NCBI GenBank assembly: GCA_964394815.1
Contig: CAYMZC010000085.1
Coordinates: forward strand, 1-11,295
DNA length: 11,295 nucleotides
Reading direction: 5' to 3'
From: Sandaracinobacteroides sp964394815
GTDB taxonomy: Bacteria; Pseudomonadota; Alphaproteobacteria; Sphingomonadales; Sphingomonadaceae
Below, one piece after another: positions 1 to 6,202 of the stretch. The position numbers were made by a program, and so were the translations under genes. Position 1 is the stretch's first letter. Each line of letters opens with the position of its first letter. Under the pieces are notes generated by a model. The model saw only the letters and a program-made list of their open reading frames with translations. It had not been told where the DNA came from and ran no database searches.

Positions 1-2051
1 GTGAGCGGCACGGGGCAGGGGGGCAGGGCCGTGCCGGGCTTTGCCGTGATGACATAGCGGCCCTGGTCCTCGCCAAAGGCAATGGCCGCGCGGTGGGGGC
101 CTTCGGGAAGCGTGACGGTGGCGCCGATGCCGCCTGCCATCGCCATTTCGGCAAGGCCGACCAGCAGCCCGCCATCCGACAGGTCGTGAACGGCCGTGAC
201 GCTTCCTTCCTGGATGCGGGCGCGCACCCAGTCGCCAGCGGCGCGCTCGGCTGCAAGGTCGACGGGCGGCGGCGGGCCGTCTTCAAGGCCATGGATTTCG
301 CGCAGCCAGATGGACTGGCCCAGATGGCCCCTTGTTTCGCCCACCAGCCAGATGTCCTCGCCTTCAGCGCGGAAGGCGACACCGGCCGACTTTTCCCAGT
401 CCGTCAGCAGGCCCACCCCGCCGATGCCGGGCGTCGGCAGGATGCCCTGGCCCTCGGTTTCATTGTAAAGGCTGACATTGCCCGAGACGACGGGATAGTC
501 GAGCGCCTTGCAGGCTTCCGCCATGCCTTCGATGCACTGGACGAACTGGCCCATGATTTCCGGCCGCGTCGGGGCGGCGAAGTTCATGCAGTCGGTAACG
601 GCAAGCGGCGTCGCGCCCACCGCCGTGATGTTGCGCCAGGTTTCGGCAATAGCCTGCTTTCCGCCTTCGAACGGATCAGCGTGGCAGTAGCGCGGCGTGC
701 AGTCGACGCTCATCGCCAGCGCCTTCTTCGTGCCATGGACACGGACGACCGCGGCATCGCCGCCGGGTCGCTGGACCGTGTCGCAGCCAACCATATGGTC
801 ATATTGTTCCCAGACCCAGCGGCGGGAAGCGAGATCGGGCGCGCCGACAAGCGTCACCAGATCGGCGAGCAGGTCGGTGCTGTCGGCCACGGGGCCGAGC
901 GGCGCGCGCCTGGGTGTCGGCACCCAGGGGCGGTCATATTTGGGCGCATCCTCGCCGATCGGGTCGAGCGGCAGGTCGCAGACCATTTCGCCCTGCCATT
1001 CCAGCTGCAGGCGGCCGGTGTCGGTCACTTCGCCGATCACGGCGAAATCCAGTTCCCACTTGCGGAAGATCTTTTCAGCCTCGGCTTCGCGGCCGGGCTT
1101 CAGGATCATCAGCATGCGTTCCTGCGATTCCGAAAGCATCATTTCATAGGGCGTCATGCCTTCCTCGCGGGTGGGCACATTGTCCATCACCAGCTTGATG
1201 CCGACGCCGCCCTTGGATGCCATCTCAACCGAGGATGAGGTGAGGCCCGCCGCGCCCATGTCCTGGATGGCGACGATCGCGTCGGTCGCCATCAGTTCGA
1301 GGCAGGCCTCGATGAGCAGCTTTTCCATGAACGGGTCGCCGACCTGCACGGTCGGGCGCTTCGATTCGCTGTCCTCGTCAAACTCGGCGGAGGCCATGGT
1401 TGCGCCATGGATGCCATCCCGCCCCGTCTTGGAGCCGACATAGACGACCGGGTTCCCGATACCGGCGGCGGCCGAATAGAAGATACGGTCCGTCCGCGCG
1501 AGGCCGACTGTCATGGCGTTCACGAGGATGTTGCAATTATAGGCCGGGTGGAAGTTCACTTCGCCGCCCACGGTCGGCACGCCGACGCAATTGCCATAGC
1601 CGCCGATGCCGGCCACCACGCCGCGCAGCAGGTGGCGGGTTCTGGGGTGGTCGGCCGCGCCGAAGCGCAGGGCGTTCAGGTTCGCGACGGGGCGCGCACC
1701 CATGGTGAAGACATCGCGCATGATTCCGCCGACGCCGGTGGCGGCACCCTGATAGGGCTCGATGAAGCTGGGGTGGTTATGGCTTTCCATCTTGAAGATG
1801 GCAGCATCGCCATCGCCGATGTCGATCACGCCGGCATTCTCGCCCGGGCCCTGAATGACCCAGGGCGCCTTTGTCGGCAGCTTCGCCAGGTGCAGGCGCG
1901 AGGACTTGTAGGAGCAATGCTCGGACCACATCACCGAGAAGATGCCCAGTTCAAGCAGATTGGGCTCCCGGCCGATGGCCTTCAGGATGCGGTCATATTC
2001 TTCGGGCTGGAGGCCGTGCTCGGCAACGACCTGGGGTGTGATGGCGCTCAT
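1..2051 (-). CDS. purL: Phosphoribosylformylglycinamidine synthase subunit PurL (3' end cut by window)
   Basis: Large subunit of FGAM synthase. It uses ATP and ammonia delivered by PurQ to convert FGAR to FGAM, the fourth step of de novo purine synthesis, in the cytoplasm. The open frame runs from the ATG at 2051 off the left edge, giving 683 visible codons. Small PurL proteins are usually about 730-740 residues, so roughly 50 are missing. Visible motifs are EHCSYKSS with the catalytic-type His at 45, PGENAGVIDIGDG near 69-81 and ESHNHPS at 89-95 (nucleotide and metal binding), followed by GGIMRDVFTMGARP. It is the short form without a fused glutaminase domain, which fits the separate purS and purQ in this window. 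The ATG is preceded by AAGGG about 7 nt upstream. The gene lies 38 bp downstream of the polymerase gene on the same strand. No convincing own promoter is seen in that gap. Confidence 0.97.
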   Translation of the reverse strand, partial: MSAITPQVVAEHGLQPEEYDRILKAIGREPNLLELGIFSVMWSEHCSYKSSRLHLAKLPTKAPWVIQGPGENAGVIDIGDGDAAIFKMESHNHPSFIEPYQGAATGVGGIMRDVFTMGARPVANLNALRFGAADHPRTRHLLRGVVAGIGGYGNCVGVPTVGGEVNFHPAYNCNILVNAMTVGLARTDRIFYSAAAGIGNPVVYVGSKTGRDGIHGATMASAEFDEDSESKRPTVQVGDPFMEKLLIEACLELMATDAIVAIQDMGAAGLTSSSVEMASKGGVGIKLVMDNVPTREEGMTPYEMMLSESQERMLMILKPGREAEAEKIFRKWELDFAVIGEVTDTGRLQLEWQGEMVCDLPLDPIGEDAPKYDRPWVPTPRRAPLGPVADSTDLLADLVTLVGAPDLASRRWVWEQYDHMVGCDTVQRPGGDAAVVRVHGTKKALAMSVDCTPRYCHADPFEGGKQAIAETWRNITAVGATPLAVTDCMNFAAPTRPEIMGQFVQCIEGMAEACKALDYPVVSGNVSLYNETEGQGILPTPGIGGVGLLTDWEKSAGVAFRAEGEDIWLVGETRGHLGQSIWLREIHGLEDGPPPPVDLAAERAAGDWVRARIQEGSVTAVHDLSDGGLLVGLAEMAMAGGIGATVTLPEGPHRAAIAFGEDQGRYVITAKPGTALPPCPVPL

Positions 2052-2089
2052 GCGCGGCCCTTAGCCGAGGTGGCGGCGCAAGTCATCCG

Positions 2090-3358
2090 TTACGAGCCAT
2101 CTTCGGCCATGTGCGTGCCGTCATAGTCCGCCTCTGCGGGAATGCGGCCGAAGGCGATCTTCGTGCCGATCAGCCTGGCCCGGCCGGTCGCCACGGGGCC
2201 AAGGGTGACGGCGTGGCGGCCGAAGCGGCCATTCAGCCTGTCCATGGCTGCGGCAATGGCGCGGGTGGGCCTTTCCGGCGGATCGAACAAAGAGCCCTGC
2301 ATGCCGGCGGCGGGCTTCATGTCATCGAGGCTGACCCCGATGGTGTGGATGCGATCATGCCCGATGTCCCGCGCAAGGCCCTGCCACAGGCGGGTGAGGG
2401 CCTCGAGCAGGGGGAAGCTGTCGTCCGTTGCGGCGAGGCGGGCGGTCTGGTTCCATCTGCGGCGCGATTCGAAGCGCGCATGAAGGGTGAGCAGGCTGGT
2501 GACGCACTCTGCCGCGCGCAGCCGGCTGGCCGCCTTCAGAAGCAGGCGCCGGGCCGTGAGGCGGGCCGTTTCCATGTCGCGCATCTGCGGGGCGAGCACA
2601 TGGCTGTGCCCGACGGAGCGGCTTCGCCTTGGCGGTTCCGGCAGATCGAGGCCATTGAGCGCATGCCATAGCCGCGCCCCCACGACAGAACCCCAGGCTG
2701 TGGCCGCGCCGCTGGGGCCAAGCCGGATCAGATCATCCATGGTGCCGATGCCGCGAAGCGCCAGCCGCTGCTGCATCCGGGGGCCGATGCCGGGAATGTC
2801 CGACAGTGCAAGCCGGGACAGCGCGCCGGGAAGGTCGCCCGCCTGCAACAGTGTCAGGCCATCCGGCTTCTGCATGTCGGCGGCGATCTTGGCCAGAAGA
2901 CGGCTGGGCGCGATGCCGACGGAGGATGTGAGGCATTCGCCGACATTCGCCCGGATTCCGTCCTTCACACGCTGTGCCAGCGCCATGGCGAAATCCGGCT
3001 GGTTCTCGTTGTCGAGCAGGCGGCAGGCGACTTCATCGATCGAGCAGACGGCGGTGACAGGAATGTGGCGCCCGACTTCGGCAATGATTCGCCGGTGGTA
3101 TTCTGAGTATCGGCCATGCTCCCCGCCCACGAAGACGAGGCCGGGGCAGCGGCGTTTCGCCTCACCCACGCGCATGCCTGTCTTTATGCCGAACGCCTTG
3201 GCCTCGTAGCTGGCGGCGATGATGGTTCCACTGTCCACCCGTTCCGGCCCGACTGCCACGGGGCGGCCCCTGATGGCGGGGTTCAGTTGCTGCTCGACAC
3301 TCGCGAAATAGCTGTTGAGGTCGAGATACAGCCATCGCAGGGGGGTGGGGTCGGGCAT
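2090..3358 (-). CDS. dinB: Y-family translesion DNA polymerase (DinB/UmuC type)
   Basis: Error-prone DNA polymerase that extends primers past damaged template bases. The protein has 422 residues. The N-terminal catalytic core contains LDLNSYFASVEQQ, with Asp13 as first metal ligand and Phe18 at the steric-gate position. CSIDEVACRL supplies Asp108 and Glu109, the second acidic pair. A conserved block SSVGIAPSRLLAKIAADMQKPDG spans about 145-167, and a helix-hairpin-helix thumb (SDIPGIGPRMQQRL) begins near 186. Near the C-terminus QGSLF (354-358) fits the QxxLF beta-clamp binding consensus. All catalytic residues are present, so it is not an inactive ImuB-like protein. The start is fixed by the usual short lead before the first Asp motif. 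No Shine-Dalgarno is visible upstream. A LexA box lies 5 bp before the ATG, which indicates SOS induction. The exact Y-family subgroup (Pol IV versus UmuC-like) is uncertain; Asn15 at the DinB Asp10 position also occurs in UmuC. Confidence 0.93.
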   Translation of the reverse strand: MPDPTPLRWLYLDLNSYFASVEQQLNPAIRGRPVAVGPERVDSGTIIAASYEAKAFGIKTGMRVGEAKRRCPGLVFVGGEHGRYSEYHRRIIAEVGRHIPVTAVCSIDEVACRLLDNENQPDFAMALAQRVKDGIRANVGECLTSSVGIAPSRLLAKIAADMQKPDGLTLLQAGDLPGALSRLALSDIPGIGPRMQQRLALRGIGTMDDLIRLGPSGAATAWGSVVGARLWHALNGLDLPEPPRRSRSVGHSHVLAPQMRDMETARLTARRLLLKAASRLRAAECVTSLLTLHARFESRRRWNQTARLAATDDSFPLLEALTRLWQGLARDIGHDRIHTIGVSLDDMKPAAGMQGSLFDPPERPTRAIAAAMDRLNGRFGRHAVTLGPVATGRARLIGTKIAFGRIPAEADYDGTHMAEDGS

Positions 3359-3362
3359 GATC

Positions 3363-3391
3363 AGAACATACAGTGAACGCTTGCCTCGGTC
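3363..3391 (-). promoter_or_regulatory. Possible leaderless promoter of the polymerase gene
   Basis: On the minus strand, TGGACC and TATGTT are separated by 17 bp. They resemble -35 and -10 elements with 4 of 6 matches each. The -10-like element lies inside the LexA box and ends 6 nt before the ATG, so transcription would begin at or next to the start codon. That would explain the lack of a ribosome binding site. Both elements are weak, so this is inference. Confidence 0.35.
3364..3378 (-). promoter_or_regulatory. LexA operator (SOS box) of the Y-family polymerase gene
   Basis: Read on the minus strand this is GTTC-ACTGTAT-GTTC, an exact match to the GTTC-N7-GTTC LexA box known from alphaproteobacteria. 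It lies only 5 bp upstream of the polymerase ATG (3358), so bound LexA would cover the start of transcription. Because the transporter gene diverges from the same 73-bp gap, LexA could also affect that gene. Confidence 0.85.
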
Positions 3392-3431
3392 CAGCTTGCC
3401 TGCAATTGTCTATGCAGCGAAAGGGTTGCGG

Positions 3432-4199
3432 ATGGACAAGCAGTATCTGGAAGGCCTTGTGGTCGAAGAGCCCGGTGGAGTCCGCGCCATTGGCGCCCGC
3501 GCCATCGAAGGCCAGAGGCTGCGCTATTATGATTATTGCATGGCGGCCTTCGCCGTCATCCTCATCTGCTCGAACCTGATCGGCGCGGGCAAGGTCGCAA
3601 CGCTTGACCTGCCGCTCGTCGGCGCTGTCACCTTCGGCGCCGGCATCCTCTTCTTTCCGCTGTCCTATGTGCTCGGCGACGTGCTCACGGAAGTCTATGG
3701 CTATGCCCGTGCGCGGCGCGTGGTGTGGGTGGGCTTTGTTGCCGCCATCTTTGCCGCCGCCATGGCCGCCGTGATCGTGGCGATGCCGCCAGCCGAAGGG
3801 TGGGAGGGGCAGGAAGCCCTTGCCGCCGTCATGGGGCAGGCCCCGCGCATCTTCGCGGCTTCGATCCTCGCCTTCTGGGCGGGCGAGTTCACCAACGCCT
3901 TCGTCATGGCGCGCATGAAGCTGCTGACCCAGGGCCGCTACCTCTGGACCCGCACCATCGGCTCGACCGTGGCGGGGCAGGGCGTGGATACGCTGATCTT
4001 CTACCCGCTTGCCTTCTGGGGTATCTGGGAGCCGCAGCTGATCGGCGTGGTGATGCTGACCAACTATCTGCTGAAGGTGGGCTGGGAAGCGCTGCTGACG
4101 CCAGTGACCTACCAGGTGGTCAACCGCATGAAGAAGGCCGAAGGGCTGGACGTGTTCGACACGGAAACCGACTTCACGCCCTTCCGCACGAAGATCTGA
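3432..4199 (+). CDS. yhhQ: Queuosine precursor transporter (YhhQ / DUF165 family)
   Basis: Inner-membrane protein of the family that imports queuosine precursors (preQ0/preQ1 type bases) for tRNA modification. The protein has 255 residues from the chosen ATG at 3432, which has AAAGGG about 7 nt upstream. A longer in-frame start at 3315 would lie inside the divergent polymerase gene and is unlikely. About six hydrophobic segments are visible, roughly at 36-53, 62-82, 97-118, 137-158, 182-198 and 201-222. Family-typical features are DVLTEVYGY (83-91), the WTRTIGSTVAGQGVDT stretch (172-187) and the C-terminal DVFDTETDFTPF. The N-terminal lead of about 30 residues before the first membrane segment is somewhat longer than in E. 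coli YhhQ. It is the only plus-strand gene here, diverging from the polymerase gene and converging with purQ. No preQ1 riboswitch is recognisable in its short leader. Confidence 0.93.
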   Translation: MDKQYLEGLVVEEPGGVRAIGARAIEGQRLRYYDYCMAAFAVILICSNLIGAGKVATLDLPLVGAVTFGAGILFFPLSYVLGDVLTEVYGYARARRVVWVGFVAAIFAAAMAAVIVAMPPAEGWEGQEALAAVMGQAPRIFAASILAFWAGEFTNAFVMARMKLLTQGRYLWTRTIGSTVAGQGVDTLIFYPLAFWGIWEPQLIGVVMLTNYLLKVGWEALLTPVTYQVVNRMKKAEGLDVFDTETDFTPFRTKI

Positions 4200-4209
4200 A
4201 GGCCTGTAC

Positions 4210-4245
4210 GGGGAAAGGGCCTGCTTCATTCAGGCCGAATTCCCC
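4210..4245. terminator. Hairpin between convergent transporter and purQ genes
   Basis: An interrupted inverted repeat: outer arms GGGGAA (4210-4215) and TTCCCC (4240-4245), inner arms GGCCTG (4218-4223) and CAGGCC (4231-4236), and a 7-nt loop. It sits in the 66-bp gap between the two stop codons, where a bidirectional terminator is expected. Neither strand has a T-run after the stem, so intrinsic termination would be weak or need help. A 12-bp perfect palindrome (CGATCATGATCG, 4253-4264) lies beside it. Confidence 0.5.
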
Positions 4246-4265
4246 ATTCAGGCGATCATGATCGT

Positions 4266-4931
4266 TCAGGCCAGAACGCCCAGAAGCCCCTCGAAAAGGC
4301 GGCGGCCGGCCGTGTTGCCATGGGCTGGTTCCACAACGCGTTCGGGGTGCGGCATCAGGCCGAGCACATTGCGGCGATCGTTCAGGATGCCGGCGATGTT
4401 GCGGGCGGAACCATTCACCTCTTCGGCATAGCGGAAGGCCACCTGGCCTTGCTGCTCCAGCCGGTCCAGCGTGTCCGGGTCGGCCTGGAAATTCCCGTCA
4501 TGGTGGGCCACCGGGATCGACACATGCTCGCCGGCGCCATAGGCGCGGGTGAAGGGGCTGTCGGTTGTCACCACCTCGAGGGCGACATCACGGCACACGA
4601 AATCCAGCCCGGCGTTGCGCATCAGTGCGCCCGGAAGCAGGCCGGTTTCGGTGAGCACCTGAAAGCCGTTGCAGATGCCAAGAACGGGGGTGCCGCGCCC
4701 GGCTGCCGTCACGACTTCGCGCATCAGCGACGAACGCGCGGCGATCGCGCCGGAGCGGAGATAGTCGCCATAGGAAAAGCCGCCGGGAAGCCCGATGAGA
4801 TCGAGGCCTTCGGGCAGATCGGTGTCATCATGCCAGAGCATGAGGGGTTTGCGGCCCGTCACCAGTTCGAGGGCGACGGCGAGATCCCTGTCGCAGTTCG
4901 AGCCGGGAAAGACGACGACGGCGGTCTTCAC
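4266..4931 (-). CDS. purQ: Phosphoribosylformylglycinamidine synthase, glutaminase subunit PurQ
   Basis: Class I glutamine amidotransferase that hydrolyses glutamine and passes ammonia to PurL in the FGAM synthase complex. The protein has 221 residues, normal for the family. The start is a GTG at 4931, giving MKTAVVVFPGSNCDRD, the conserved PurQ N-terminus; no ATG fits. The nucleophile elbow GICNGFQVL carries Cys87, and MPHPERV carries His195 and Glu197, completing the triad. LPGGFSYGDYLRSGAIA (48-64) is the other family signature. The GTG overlaps the purS TGA stop by the four bases GTGA, so translation is probably coupled and keeps PurS and PurQ in proportion. Downstream it converges with the transporter gene. 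Confidence 0.97.
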   Translation of the reverse strand: MKTAVVVFPGSNCDRDLAVALELVTGRKPLMLWHDDTDLPEGLDLIGLPGGFSYGDYLRSGAIAARSSLMREVVTAAGRGTPVLGICNGFQVLTETGLLPGALMRNAGLDFVCRDVALEVVTTDSPFTRAYGAGEHVSIPVAHHDGNFQADPDTLDRLEQQGQVAFRYAEEVNGSARNIAGILNDRRNVLGLMPHPERVVEPAHGNTAGRRLFEGLLGVLA

Positions 4932-5170
4932 GCCAGCTCTACCTTGAAATTCTCGATCACCGTGTTGGCAAGCAGCTTGCGCGCCATTTCGGCCACCTGT
5001 TCCTCGGTGGTGCCTTCGGCGACATCCAGTTCGATCACCTTGCCCACGCGCACATCGCTGACCTCGCCAAAGCCGAGGCCTTCCAGCGCATGCTGGATGG
5101 CGCGGCCCTGCGGGTCGAGGACGCCGGGTTTGAGGGAGACGGTGACTCGGGCTTTGCGGGCGGATTTCAT
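4928..5170 (-). CDS. purS: Phosphoribosylformylglycinamidine synthase subunit PurS
   Basis: Small structural subunit that bridges PurQ and PurL in the bacterial three-part FGAM synthase. The protein has 80 residues, typical for PurS. The sequence shows the family pattern: a first strand ARVTVSLKPGVLDPQG, then AIQHALEGLGF, then the VRVGKVIELDV strand, and a C-terminal helix and strand ending NFKVEL. The start is supported by alignment of the N-terminal strand to the family, although the upstream bases show only a weak ribosome binding site (ATAGGCC). The gene begins just 25 bp after the T-run of a strong terminator, so it either has a very short promoter region or depends on readthrough. It overlaps purQ by 4 bp. 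Confidence 0.95.
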   Translation of the reverse strand: MKSARKARVTVSLKPGVLDPQGRAIQHALEGLGFGEVSDVRVGKVIELDVAEGTTEEQVAEMARKLLANTVIENFKVELA

Positions 5171-5195
5171 GGCTGGGCCTATGCATCGGGACGGG

Positions 5196-5240
5196 AAAAA
5201 AGGAAAGGGCGGGGCGCTCGCGCACCCCGCCCTTCCTTGT
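5196..5240 (-). terminator. Rho-independent terminator after the PEP-CTERM gene, upstream of purS
   Basis: On the minus strand, the stem GGAAGGGCGGGG pairs with CCCCGCCCTTTCC (one bulged T) around a 10-nt loop. A run of six T follows at 5201-5196. This is a textbook intrinsic terminator for leftward transcription. It starts 17 bp after the PEP-CTERM stop and ends 25 bp before the purS ATG, so it could also act as an attenuator for purSQ. Confidence 0.88.
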
Positions 5241-5256
5241 TCAGGCCCGCAAGGGA

Positions 5257-6012
5257 TCAGGCGGCCGTCATCGCCGTGCGGCGGCGGCGGGCGGTGAAGC
5301 CCACGAGGCCGAAGCCGGCGATCAGCATCGCCCAGGTGGCCGGCTCGGGAATGCCCGGCGTCGGCGGCAGGGTTCCCTGATCGAGCAGAGCGTAGCGCAC
5401 GGTGCCGCCGAACACGAGATATTCGCCGAATCCGTCGCCCCAGAACTGCACCTTGGTGAAATCGCCCGAATCGTCGAACGCCGAGACGAACACGATGGCG
5501 CCACCTTCGGTCAGGAACTGATCGCCAAAGGTCAGGGATTCACCGACAAGGATGGGCGCGCCATCATCGAAGGACATGTAGAGGCGCGACGGCTGGCAGC
5601 AGGTCGCCCAGTCACCCACTTCAAAGCCCACGGCGTTCACGGCACTGCCGAAGGTAAGGGTGATGCCCGAACCGATGGCATCGATGCCGGGGCCGCTGCC
5701 ATAGGGGCTGATGTCGTAGGTCTGGCCCGTGGTGTTGCGGGTGAAGGTGGGCCAGTTCGAATAGACGCCCTGATTGTTGAGAAGGCTGCCGTCGTTGCGG
5801 GTGATCACATAGTCGCCCCGATCGACCGACGTCACGCCCGAGGGCATGTTGGCCCAGTTGTCGAGGTTGACGGTGCTGCCGGCTGCAATGACCGTCGCGT
5901 CGAAGGCGGCGGGTCCGGCATCGAGATCGTCGAAGACGGTGAGGATGGTGGCGTTCGCGGACGTTGCAGCAAAGGCAACGGCGGATGCCAGAAGAAGCTT
6001 GGATATGGTCAT
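5257..6012 (-). CDS. Secreted PEP-CTERM (PEPxxWA) sorting-domain protein
   Basis: Exported protein of 251 residues expected to be processed at its C-terminus by an exosortase and placed on the cell surface or in the extracellular matrix. A signal peptide covers about residues 1-21 (MTISKLLLASAVAFAATSANA), with probable cleavage after ANA. The middle, about 22-215, is rich in Gly, Asp, Thr and aromatic residues in alternating patterns that suggest a beta-sandwich; it includes an adjacent Cys pair at 138-139 (DWATCCQPS). The C-terminus has PEP at 222-224, a hydrophobic helix (WAMLIAGFGLVGF) and then ARRRR, the full PEP-CTERM architecture. The ATG has an almost perfect ribosome site (AGGAGGTG, about 5 nt spacing). 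A sigma-54 promoter and repeat sites lie upstream, and a strong terminator follows, so it is a separate unit inside the pur region. No exosortase gene is in the window. The specific function is unknown. Confidence 0.93.
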   Translation of the reverse strand: MTISKLLLASAVAFAATSANATILTVFDDLDAGPAAFDATVIAAGSTVNLDNWANMPSGVTSVDRGDYVITRNDGSLLNNQGVYSNWPTFTRNTTGQTYDISPYGSGPGIDAIGSGITLTFGSAVNAVGFEVGDWATCCQPSRLYMSFDDGAPILVGESLTFGDQFLTEGGAIVFVSAFDDSGDFTKVQFWGDGFGEYLVFGGTVRYALLDQGTLPPTPGIPEPATWAMLIAGFGLVGFTARRRRTAMTAA

Positions 6013-6080
6013 GGGACACCTCCTGTTTTTGACTGGCTCCTGTCACCGCATAGGGAGGTAGCAGGGGTCGAAAAAGAACG

Positions 6081-6096
6081 TGCAGGAATTGTGCCA
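6081..6096 (-). promoter_or_regulatory. Sigma-54 (RpoN) promoter of the PEP-CTERM gene
   Basis: The minus strand reads TGGCACAATTCCTGCA. The RpoN consensus is TGGCAC-N5-TTGCW, and every defined position matches except the first T of the -12 block (C here). The GG and GC pairs have the required spacing. Transcription would start near 6070 and give a leader of about 58 nt before the ATG at 6012. RpoN control of PEP-CTERM genes through the PrsK/PrsR pair is known in other bacteria, so the site is in keeping with the family. Confidence 0.75.
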
Positions 6097-6103
6097 AGAG
6101 GAA

Positions 6104-6176
6104 ATTGTAAATAAATTATCTGTTTACAATAACTTGGATTTTTGAGTCATATCAGGATTGTAAATAATTCTTACAA
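6104..6176. promoter_or_regulatory. Cluster of TTGTAA inverted repeats, probable activator sites for the sigma-54 promoter
   Basis: Two inverted repeats lie just upstream of the RpoN site. The first is ATTGTAAA (6104-6111), 11 bp, TTTACAAT (6123-6130). The second is TTGTAA (6158-6163), 7 bp, TTACAA (6171-6176). The 11-mer ATTGTAAATAA occurs in both, 53 bp apart, close to five helical turns, which would place bound proteins on the same face of the DNA. The stretch is strikingly AT-rich against the GC-rich surroundings. They would lie near -47 and -97 relative to the inferred start. The binding protein is unknown; a PrsR-like enhancer-binding protein is an inference. Confidence 0.6.
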
Positions 6177-6202
6177 GGTTAACGTCACTGGTCGGGAGAG
6201 GG

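Noticed and set aside
93..1238. Long plus-strand open frame opposite purL
   Set aside because: It lies wholly antisense to a motif-rich PurL, has low-complexity Ala/Arg/His composition and no recognisable domain. It is a by-product of high GC.
2052..2089. Promoter for purL in the 38-bp gap
   Set aside because: TTGCGCC and GCTAAGGG are present, but the 9-bp spacing is too short for a reliable housekeeping promoter.
3315..3431. N-terminal extension of the queuosine transporter by 39 residues
   Set aside because: It would overlap the polymerase start and the LexA box, has no ribosome site and is not membrane-like. The ATG at 3432 has a good AAAGGG site.
3379..3431. preQ1 riboswitch ahead of the transporter
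   Set aside because: The short leader lacks the A-rich tail and the conserved loop sequence of preQ1 aptamers.
3162..4229. Long minus-strand open frame across the transporter and the polymerase 5' end
   Set aside because: It is antisense to the well-supported transporter and out of frame with the polymerase. Its composition (many His, Arg, Gly) is that of a shadow frame.
6105..6129. TyrR-type box (TGTAAA-N6-TTTACA)
   Set aside because: The arms match but the spacer is 11 bp rather than 6, and the gene context has no link to aromatic amino acids.
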